Of a DNA stretch of 8,402 nt, positions 1 to 5,372 are shown piece by piece. The notes below the pieces were generated by a model. The model ran no database searches. It saw nothing but the letters and a program-made list of their open reading frames with translations, and was not told the DNA's origin. Each line of letters opens with the position of its first letter. Within the stretch, counting starts at the first letter, position 1. A program made the position numbers and the translations under genes. The DNA is from Caulobacteraceae bacterium (GTDB lineage Bacteria; Pseudomonadota; Alphaproteobacteria; Caulobacterales; Caulobacteraceae). The stretch is from positions 1 to 8,402 of the forward strand of contig SDZP01000141.1 in assembly GCA_004144935.1 (NCBI GenBank), written 5' to 3'.

Positions 1-188
1 GCAAGTTCCAGTGCGTCGACCTCGCCGCCAAGGCCCCCCTTCCCCGCCCCTTCACCCTGGCGCAGGCCAAGGCGGACAAGGCCCTGGCGGAGATGAGCCT
101 GGTGACCAGCTTTCGGCTGTCGGTGCAGCCGGTGACCGCGGCGGAATGGAAGCACATCCTGGCCGTCAGCCAGGCCCCCGACGCCTGA
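1..188 (+). CDS. EVE-domain protein, C-terminal end (5' truncated by window)
   Basis: The reading frame beginning at base 3 is open from the window edge to a TGA at 186-188 and gives the last 61 residues of a protein. They include the pattern VDLAAKAPLPRPFTL, then ADKALAEMSLV, then RLSVQPVTAAEWKHIL. This is the typical C-terminus of bacterial EVE-domain proteins (thymocyte nuclear protein 1 family), where a 'K.V..L..PVTLAEIKAD..LA.M.LVR..RLSV.PVT..EW..I' block closes the domain. EVE domains are PUA-like folds thought to bind modified nucleobases in DNA or RNA; the cellular role in alphaproteobacteria is not settled. The usual 'LVRQ' is 'LVTS' here, a small departure. The gene converges on the YbaN gene across a 35-base gap. 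The longer overlapping frame from base 11 is a GC shadow. Confidence 0.85.
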   Translation, partial: KFQCVDLAAKAPLPRPFTLAQAKADKALAEMSLVTSFRLSVQPVTAAEWKHILAVSQAPDA

Positions 189-223
189 CGGTTCCATCCC
201 GCCAGGGTGACGTTGCTGGCCGG

Positions 224-637
224 TCAGCGCGACGGACGGGTAACCACATAGGCGAACACCGCCACCAGCAGCAGGCCCACGCCCGCGACGACCCAGAGGT
301 TGTGGTAGGTGAGCGCCAGCAGGGTCCAGCTTGCCGCCATCATGCTGCCCGCCGCCACCTTGGCTGGCGTCGGGATGGCCTGGCGTTCCTCCCAGGCGAT
401 CAGCAACGGGCCGTATCGGGGATGGCGCCGCAGGCGCTCGGCCCACTCCGGAGCGCTGGCGGTGAAGGCCCAGAGCGCCACGAGCAGGAAGGGCGTGGTC
501 GGCAGCAGCGGCAGGAAGACCCCGGCGGTGGCCAGCGCCACCATCACCACGCCAAGGGCGCGCAGCAGCAACCGTCTCACCCCTCCGATCGGCGGCTTGC
601 CCGCCGGGGGCGGGGCTTGGGGGTCGGGCGCGCTCAT
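224..637 (-). CDS. YbaN/DUF454 family inner-membrane protein
   Basis: This encodes 137 residues. A polar, proline-rich N-terminus (about 1-20) is followed by hydrophobic segments at about 22-42, 46-60, 94-111 and 113-132. The hallmark of the DUF454/YbaN family is the GVFLPLLPTTPFLL block at residues 39-52, followed by W-AFTASAPEW and a conserved RHPRYGPLL-AWEE segment (71-84) that is probably a cytosolic loop. The length is normal for the family. The function is unknown; the proteins are small multipass inner-membrane proteins. The start ATG (635-637) has only a weak purine stretch (GGCGGG) directly before it, so the start is likely but not certain. The gene is divergent from the xylosidase, with 171 bases between the two starts, and converges on the EVE gene. 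Confidence 0.85.
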   Translation of the reverse strand: MSAPDPQAPPPAGKPPIGGVRRLLLRALGVVMVALATAGVFLPLLPTTPFLLVALWAFTASAPEWAERLRRHPRYGPLLIAWEERQAIPTPAKVAAGSMMAASWTLLALTYHNLWVVAGVGLLLVAVFAYVVTRPSR

Positions 638-715
638 CCCGCCGATCGTATCGGTGTCATGACCAGCACCTTAGCGCCAACCCAACCAAGGCCAAGGCCT
701 TCGGCGGAAACGAGA

Positions 716-743
716 TGGACAGCAAAAATGATAGCGCTAACAA
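716..743 (+). promoter_or_regulatory. Predicted housekeeping promoter of the GH39 xylosidase
   Basis: TGGACAG at 716-722 and GCTAACAA at 736-743 are 13 bases apart. This fits the Caulobacter housekeeping consensus TTGACGS-N10-14-GCTANAWC, with the GCTA core intact and the -35 differing mainly in the second T. Transcription would start near 750, leaving a leader of roughly 60 bases before the ATG at 809. The -10 lies inside the palindromic operator at 729-742, so a bound repressor would block it. The call is from sequence only. Confidence 0.5.
729..742. promoter_or_regulatory. LacI-family (XylR-like) operator
   Basis: TGATAGCGCTAACA contains the perfect 8-base palindrome TAGCGCTA (732-739) with near-symmetric TG/CA flanks. 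It fits TGNTANCGNTNNCA, the general form of many LacI/GalR-family operators, and is close to the site I recall for the Caulobacter xylose repressor XylR. It lies 67 bases upstream of the xylosidase start and covers the predicted -10. The inferred role is repression relieved by xylose or a xylose-derived ligand. The repressor gene is not in this window. Confidence 0.6.
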
Positions 744-808
744 AAATGTCTTCTCACGCGGTGGAAATCGTGCAGCCTTAGCTCAACGCGCCAGCCAGGG
801 CGTGGTGC

Positions 809-2389
809 ATGGGTATGGGGAAGATGATGCAGCGGCTCGGCGCCTGGACCCTCCTGATCAGCCTGAGCGCCCTCTTCGGCGCCGCCGAAATCGCCGAGGC
901 CCATCCGGACCGCCCCATCCTCGTGCAGGCGGACGGCCCGACCGCGCCGCGCAACCGCATGGCCCAGTTCTCCGTCGGCTCCGACTACCCGGGAACCCTG
1001 ATCCGCGAGGACAGCCTGGCGCAGCTGAAGACCGTGAGCGCCGAGCTCGGCTTCCGCTACATCCGCTTCCACGACATCTTCCACGATGAGATGGGCGTCT
1101 ACCGCGAGGTCGACGGCCGGCCGGTCTACGATTTCAGCCGCATCGACAGGCTGTACGACCGGCTGCTGGCCCTGAACATCAAACCCTTCATCGAACTGGG
1201 CTTCACGCCGGACGCGATGAAGACCTCCAACCAGACGATCTTCTACTGGAAGGGAAACACCTCCCATCCTCAGCCGGAGAAATGGACGGCCCTGGTCGAC
1301 GCCTTCGTCCGCCACCTGATCGCCCGCTACGGCGCGGCCGAGGTGAGGACCTGGTACTTCGAATTCTGGAACGAGCCCAACCTCGACGGCTTCTGGGAGA
1401 AGGCCGACCAGGCGGCCTATTTCGACTACTACGGCCGCACCGCCCGGGCCATCAAGGCCATCGATCCGCGGCTGCAGGTCGGCGGTCCTTCGACGGCCGG
1501 CGCCGCCTGGACGCCGGAATTCCTGGCCTACGCCGACCAGCACCGCCTGCCCGTCGACTTCATCACCACCCACACCTACGGCGTCGACGGCGGCTTTCTC
1601 GACGAGAAGGGCGAGGGCGACAACAGGCTGTCGCGCAGCCCCGACGCAGTGATCGGCGACGTGCGCCGGGTGCGCGGCGAGATCGAGGCCTCCAGCCGCC
1701 CAGGCCTGCCGCTGTTCTTCACCGAATGGAGCAGCAGCTACAATCCGCGCGACCCGATCCACGACGACTATTTCGGCGCCGCCTACGTCCTCTCAAAACT
1801 GCGGCGGACCGAGCCGCTGGCCAAGGGCATGAGCTACTGGGCCTTCAGCGACCTGTTCGAGGAGCCCGGCCCGCAGACTCGGCCCTTCGACGGCGGCTTT
1901 GGCCTGATGACTCCGGACGGCATCCGCAAGGCGACCTGGTTCGCCTTCAAATACCTCAACGATCTGGGCGACCAGGAACTGGCCACCGGCGACGATCAGA
2001 GCATCGCCGTCCTGAAGGGCCAGACCGTGCAGGTTCTGGCCTGGCGGGACGTCCTGCCCGACCAGCAGCTGAGCAACCGGCCCTTCTTCCGCCAGATCCG
2101 TCCTGCCGTCGACGGCCCGCCGCTGGCGCTGACGGTCACGGGCCTCGCGCCCGGCCGCTACGAAGCCCGTATCCGCCGTACCGGCTTTCGGCAGAACGAC
2201 GCCTACACGGCCTATCTGGAGATGGGCCGGCCCGAGACCCTGTCCGCCGAGCAACGGGCCAAACTGCAGGCTCTGACCACCGATCCGCCGGTCCGCCGGG
2301 CGATCGCGGTCGGCGCCGACGGCCGCGCATCGCTGCGGCTGCCGATGCGCGACCATGACGTGGTGATGATCGAGCTGGACCGGCGATAG
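809..2389 (+). CDS. xynB: Secreted GH39 family beta-xylosidase
   Basis: This 526-residue glycoside hydrolase of family 39 (clan GH-A) is expected to release xylose from the non-reducing ends of xylo-oligosaccharides with retention of configuration. Residues 1-31 look like a Sec signal peptide: K5/R9, a hydrophobic core at about 11-26, and an AEA|HP cleavage site after A31, which places the enzyme in the periplasm. The barrel contains FRYIRFHDIF (82-91), the acid/base motif EFWNEPN with catalytic E189, an HTYG motif at 255-258, and the nucleophile motif FFTEWS with E306. Both catalytic glutamates are present. A beta-rich C-terminal part (about 395-526) follows, as in characterised GH39 xylosidases. 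Caulobacter vibrioides has a described GH39 enzyme, XynB2. The ATG at 809 is preceded by AGGG (797-800); in-frame ATGs at 815, 824 and 827 are possible and would still leave a signal peptide. No xylan transporter or other xylose gene is adjacent, so it appears to be a solitary gene under LacI-type control. Other GH39 activities (for example iduronidase-like) are less likely. Confidence 0.85.
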   Translation: MGMGKMMQRLGAWTLLISLSALFGAAEIAEAHPDRPILVQADGPTAPRNRMAQFSVGSDYPGTLIREDSLAQLKTVSAELGFRYIRFHDIFHDEMGVYREVDGRPVYDFSRIDRLYDRLLALNIKPFIELGFTPDAMKTSNQTIFYWKGNTSHPQPEKWTALVDAFVRHLIARYGAAEVRTWYFEFWNEPNLDGFWEKADQAAYFDYYGRTARAIKAIDPRLQVGGPSTAGAAWTPEFLAYADQHRLPVDFITTHTYGVDGGFLDEKGEGDNRLSRSPDAVIGDVRRVRGEIEASSRPGLPLFFTEWSSSYNPRDPIHDDYFGAAYVLSKLRRTEPLAKGMSYWAFSDLFEEPGPQTRPFDGGFGLMTPDGIRKATWFAFKYLNDLGDQELATGDDQSIAVLKGQTVQVLAWRDVLPDQQLSNRPFFRQIRPAVDGPPLALTVTGLAPGRYEARIRRTGFRQNDAYTAYLEMGRPETLSAEQRAKLQALTTDPPVRRAIAVGADGRASLRLPMRDHDVVMIELDRR

Positions 2390-2398
2390 CGCCCTTCC

Positions 2399-3145
2399 CT
2401 AGCGCGGCCGTTTCTCGAGGCTCAGGTAGGTATCCTCGAACTCGGCGCGCCGCTTCAGACCCTCGAGATTCTCGATGATCACCTCGCCGCGCGTCCACTT
2501 CACCAGACCGTCGTCCCGCAGCTGACGCAGCACGCGGCTGACATGCACCGGGGTCAGGCCGCAGCAATCGGCCAGCTGCATCTGGGTCATTTGCATCGGA
2601 AAGCGGTCGGTGTCCGCCAGGCCCACGACGCGGTAGCGGGTCAGCAGTTCGCAGAACAGATGGCTCACCTGCTGCATCGCCGATCGGCGGCCGGCGGAGA
2701 CGATCCATTCGCGGTGGATGGCCGCGTCGATGAGGGTCGACAGCCACAGCATCCGGCTCAGGTGCGGCAGGGTCTCGCTGATGTCCTTCAGCCGGTCATG
2801 CGGCGCCATCGCCATCTGCACCGTCGAGAGGGCGACGACGTCATGCTCCAGCCGTTTCAGCAGGAAGCCGTGCAGGTCGACGAAATCACCGGCGATATGC
2901 AGGGCCGTGATCTGCCGCCGCCCGTCGGGCATGGCTTTCGAACGGGCGCACAGGCCGGACAGCTGCAGCTGGCTGTGGGTGAGGGGCGCGCCCTCGGGCA
3001 CCAGGATATCTCCCGGCCTGAAGGTCGCCACGCGGTCCACCACGCCGTGCAGCGCGTCGATCTCGATCTCGGAAAGGGTATCTCGCGCCTGGAGTTTCCG
3101 GACCAGGGTCCGCACAACATCCGACTTCTGAAAGTCCAAGGTCAT
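2399..3145 (-). CDS. Crp/Fnr-family transcriptional regulator
   Basis: This encodes 248 residues from the ATG at 3143-3145. Residues about 20-125 form a cyclic-nucleotide-binding-like beta-roll, with FRPGDILVPEG (42-52) and the GRRQITALHIAGDFVDLHGFLLKR stretch (75-98) characteristic of a large alphaproteobacterial Crp group. A long dimerisation helix follows at about 125-172. A Crp-type winged helix-turn-helix lies at about 186-216 (MTQMQLADCCGLTPVHVSRVLRQL), with the wing up to 226. The four N-terminal cysteines of oxygen-sensing FNR are absent, so an iron-sulphur sensor is unlikely; the ligand is unknown. The frame is open upstream to a GTG at 3185-3187, but that codon overlaps the predicted -10 at 3178-3185, so the longer form cannot be made from this promoter. 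The ATG has GAGG immediately before it, which is a close spacing. The gene ends 9 bases from the convergent xylosidase stop. A regulatory link to that gene is not shown by the sequence. Confidence 0.85.
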   Translation of the reverse strand: MTLDFQKSDVVRTLVRKLQARDTLSEIEIDALHGVVDRVATFRPGDILVPEGAPLTHSQLQLSGLCARSKAMPDGRRQITALHIAGDFVDLHGFLLKRLEHDVVALSTVQMAMAPHDRLKDISETLPHLSRMLWLSTLIDAAIHREWIVSAGRRSAMQQVSHLFCELLTRYRVVGLADTDRFPMQMTQMQLADCCGLTPVHVSRVLRQLRDDGLVKWTRGEVIIENLEGLKRRAEFEDTYLSLEKRPR

Positions 3146-3177
3146 CCTCGCCAGCGGGGGTAGGGTCAACAAGACTT

Positions 3178-3204
3178 GGCTTAGCACGGAATCCGTCTCG
3201 TCAA
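3178..3204 (-). promoter_or_regulatory. Predicted housekeeping promoter of the Crp/Fnr gene
   Basis: Read on the minus strand, TTGACGA (3204-3198) is followed after 12 bases by GCTAAGCC (3185-3178). This closely matches TTGACGS-N10-14-GCTANAWC, the Caulobacter housekeeping consensus. Transcription would begin near 3172, about 27 bases before the ATG at 3145. It gives the regulator its own promoter, separate from the upstream hydrolase gene that ends at 3239, and it argues for the shorter 248-residue protein. Confidence 0.6.
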
Positions 3205-3238
3205 ATCGACCCTTTGTCGCCGACGGTTGCGGCCCTGG

Positions 3239-4078
3239 TCAGGGCGGCGCCATCTCGCCGAGGTAGTCGAGCAGCGCCGCGCCGAAGTCGGTGTTCTGGT
3301 CGCCGGCCACCATGTGGCGGGCGCCGGGCACCAGGATGGTGCGGCCGTGCGGCATCATCTCTTCATAGGCCGCCTGTTCGACCGGGCCGACGATCTCGCT
3401 GTGCTCGCCCCGCACCAGCAGGGTCGGCACGGTGACGGCGCGGGCGGCGGCGGCGAGCTGGTGGCTGGTCGTCTCCCGGTCGCGGGCCGTGGCGGCGATG
3501 AAGGCCGGGTCCCAGTGCCAGTGCAGCCGGCCGTCCCGCCGGCGCAGATTCTTCATCAGCCCCTCGGGATTCCGCGGACGCGGCCGGTGCGGCAGATAGC
3601 CGGCGACGGCGTCGGCCGCCTCGTCCAGATCGGCGAAGCCGGCCGGGGCCGAGGCCATGAAGGCCAGGATGTGATCGGCCCCGTCACGGGAGGGGACCGG
3701 CGTGATGTCGACCAGGATGAGCGCGCGCACCGCCTCCGGCGCGGCGCGGGCAGTGGCCAGCAGGCCTGCCATGCCGCCCAGGGAGGCGCCGACCAGGACG
3801 ATGGGCTTGCCGACATGGGCCATCACCGCCGAGATATCCCCGGCGAAGGCCGCCAGTTCGTAGTCGCCGTCGGTGGCCCAGCCGCTGTCGCCGTGGCCGC
3901 GCAGGTCCATGGACAGGGCCTGATAGCCCCGGTCGCTGAGCATGCGGGCCGTGGCGCCCCAGGCGTGGCGGGTCTGGCCGCCGCCGTGCAGCAGCAGCAC
4001 GGGGGCCGCGTCGATGTCGCCGTAACGGTCGAAGGCCAGCGGCAGACCGCCCTGGCCGATGAAGCGATGACCACTCAT
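3239..4078 (-). CDS. Alpha/beta-fold hydrolase
   Basis: This 279-residue protein has a complete alpha/beta hydrolase layout. The oxyanion-hole motif HGGG is at 31-34, then MDLRGHGDSGW (57-67). The nucleophile elbow VGASLGG has S99, the acid is probably E228 in LLVRGEHSEIV (220-230), and the histidine is H255 in GARHMVAGD. The canonical acid is Asp at this place ('SD' in many relatives), so Glu is a mild variation. There is no signal peptide, so the enzyme should be cytoplasmic. The start ATG (4076-4078) overlaps the TGA of the acyl-CoA dehydrogenase gene in an ATGA arrangement, indicating translational coupling and joint function. Likely activities are esterase, thioesterase or C-C bond hydrolase on an acyl or ring-cleavage product. 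The substrate cannot be read from the sequence. No convincing terminator follows it before the Crp promoter. Confidence 0.85.
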   Translation of the reverse strand: MSGHRFIGQGGLPLAFDRYGDIDAAPVLLLHGGGQTRHAWGATARMLSDRGYQALSMDLRGHGDSGWATDGDYELAAFAGDISAVMAHVGKPIVLVGASLGGMAGLLATARAAPEAVRALILVDITPVPSRDGADHILAFMASAPAGFADLDEAADAVAGYLPHRPRPRNPEGLMKNLRRRDGRLHWHWDPAFIAATARDRETTSHQLAAAARAVTVPTLLVRGEHSEIVGPVEQAAYEEMMPHGRTILVPGARHMVAGDQNTDFGAALLDYLGEMAPP

Positions 4079-5301
4079 AGACCGAGCACCGCCTTGGCCA
4101 TGATGTTGCGCTGGATCTCGTTGGTGCCGGCGTAGATCGAGCCGGCCCGGTCGTTGAGATATTTCGAGGCCACCGTCCAGCTATACTCCGGCCCCACCCC
4201 GTCCCCCTGCGGCGGCGGCGTGAAACCCGGCGACGGCCCGCCCGGCGAGACCATGTGCGGCTGGTAGACCCCGGCATAGGCGCCCGCCGCCGCCAGGGCG
4301 ATCTCGGTCAGCCGCTGGCTGAGCTCGGTGCCGACGGTCTTGAGGATGGAGCTTTCCGGCCCCGGCGCGCCGCCGACCGACAGAGCCGACATCACCCGAA
4401 ACTCGATGGCCTCCAGCGCCTCGACCTGCACCGCCGCCTCGGCCAGCTGCCGGCGCAGGGCGATGCCTTCCGGGTCGGCGCGGTCGGGGAACTGGGCCGC
4501 CAGGATGTGGGCCGCCTTGGCGATCCGCGCCTTCATGCCGGGGCTGGCGACGCCGCCGCCGCGCTCGAACTGCATCAGGTATTTGGCCACCGTCCAGCCC
4601 TGGCCGATGGGGCCGACGGCGTTGGCCTTGGGCACTCGCACGTCGGTGAAGAAGACATGGTTCTGGATATGCTCGCCCGACAGCGAGACGATGGGGGTCA
4701 CCTCGACGCCGGGGCTGGTCATGTCGATCAGCAGGAAGGTGATGCCCTTCTGCGGTATGTCCTCCTTGGCGGTCCGCACCAGGCAGAAGATCCAGTTGGC
4801 CTCGTGGGCGTGCGTGGTCCACAGCTTGTGGCCGGTGCAGATGAAGTCGTCGCCGTCCTCGACAGCCGTCATCTGCAGGGTGGCCAGGTCGGAGCCCGAC
4901 TGCGGCTCCGAATAGCCTTGGCACCAGAAGTCCTCGCCGCTCAGCATGCGGGGCAGGAACCAGGCCTGCTGCTCCGGCGTGCCATGGCCGATCAGCACCG
5001 GGCCGCACATGCCGATGCCCATGGGCGAGACCGGTGGGGCGCCGGCGGCGGCCATCTCGGTGGCGAAGATGTAGCGCTGGCTGACCGACCAGCCGCGGCC
5101 GCCGAACTCGACCGGCCAGGCCGGGGCCGCCCAGCCCTTGGCGTGCAGGATCTTCTGCCAGCCCATGCCGACCGCGTAGTCGGCATAGACGCTGGTCAGC
5201 CTGCCCCCCGCCTTGCGCAGCGCCGGCGTCAGCTCGGCGGCGATGAAGGCCCGCACCTCTTCGCGGAAGGCGACGTCCTCGGCGCTCCAGTCGATGTTCA
5301 T
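4075..5301 (-). CDS. Acyl-CoA dehydrogenase family protein (PimC/FadE-like)
   Basis: This 408-residue flavoenzyme of the acyl-CoA dehydrogenase family should introduce an alpha-beta double bond into an acyl-CoA with FAD. The N-terminal helical domain starts at WSAEDVAFREEVRAF. The middle beta domain has CQGYSEPQSGSDLA (127-140), HKLWTTHA (158-165) and a WIFCLVRT segment. The C-terminal helical domain ends with IYAGTNEIQRNIMAK (389-403). The overall pattern is closest to pimeloyl-CoA dehydrogenase large-subunit and FadE-type enzymes rather than short-chain enzymes. Residue 391 is Ala where MCAD-type enzymes have the catalytic Glu (YEGT); E246 in YLMQFERGGG sits where isovaleryl-CoA and long-chain dehydrogenases carry their base. 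The ATG at 5299-5301 was chosen because GGAGGA (5308-5313, minus strand) is six bases upstream and the family normally begins here. The frame runs open further to 5688, but that extension overlaps the phosphatase gene and has no homology. Transcription continues into the hydrolase through an ATGA overlap. Confidence 0.9.
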   Translation of the reverse strand: MNIDWSAEDVAFREEVRAFIAAELTPALRKAGGRLTSVYADYAVGMGWQKILHAKGWAAPAWPVEFGGRGWSVSQRYIFATEMAAAGAPPVSPMGIGMCGPVLIGHGTPEQQAWFLPRMLSGEDFWCQGYSEPQSGSDLATLQMTAVEDGDDFICTGHKLWTTHAHEANWIFCLVRTAKEDIPQKGITFLLIDMTSPGVEVTPIVSLSGEHIQNHVFFTDVRVPKANAVGPIGQGWTVAKYLMQFERGGGVASPGMKARIAKAAHILAAQFPDRADPEGIALRRQLAEAAVQVEALEAIEFRVMSALSVGGAPGPESSILKTVGTELSQRLTEIALAAAGAYAGVYQPHMVSPGGPSPGFTPPPQGDGVGPEYSWTVASKYLNDRAGSIYAGTNEIQRNIMAKAVLGL

Positions 5302-5307
5302 GCGGCG

Positions 5308-5313
5308 TCCTCC
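5308..5313 (-). promoter_or_regulatory. Shine-Dalgarno site of the acyl-CoA dehydrogenase
   Basis: GGAGGA on the minus strand with six bases before the ATG at 5301 is a near-perfect ribosome binding site. It fixes the start of the dehydrogenase against the much longer open frame. Confidence 0.8.
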
Positions 5314-5357
5314 GGCCTGTTTTTCCCACGCTGCACAGCTTTGCGTGGCGGAAGGCC
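5314..5357 (-). other. Nested inverted repeat in the PhoD-dehydrogenase gap
   Basis: An outer pair GGCCT (5314-5318) / AGGCC (5353-5357) encloses a 6-base stem CCACGC (5326-5331) / GCGTGG (5343-5348) with an 11-base loop. On the transcribed (minus) strand the inner stem is followed by GAAAAAC, not by a T run, so it is not a classical intrinsic terminator. It could be a leader or processing hairpin upstream of the dehydrogenase Shine-Dalgarno, or chance in GC-rich DNA. Confidence 0.35.
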
Positions 5358-5372
5358 AGAGGCTTGCAGCGA

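Noticed and set aside
201..220. GCCAG/CTGGC inverted repeat between the EVE and YbaN stops as a bidirectional terminator
   Set aside because: The stem is only five base pairs with a 10-base loop and no T run on either side. The position is right, but the signal is too weak to call.
668..695. Minus-strand TTGGCCT-N13-GCTAAGGT as the YbaN promoter
   Set aside because: The spacing and GCTA are acceptable, but the -35 is poor, and several overlapping TTGG repeats nearby make the match unconvincing.
11..781. 256-codon plus-strand frame covering the EVE gene end and the YbaN gene
   Set aside because: It is low-complexity Arg/Gly/Pro/His sequence out of frame with the EVE C-terminus and antisense to YbaN. 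It is not a gene.
737..1762. 341-codon minus-strand open frame opposite the xylosidase
   Set aside because: The xylosidase has both catalytic motifs and a signal peptide. The antisense frame has no recognisable motif and typical shadow composition.
2382..2393. GGCG-ATAG-CGCC hairpin at the xylosidase stop as a terminator
   Set aside because: A four-base stem without a T run is expected by chance in this GC-rich DNA.
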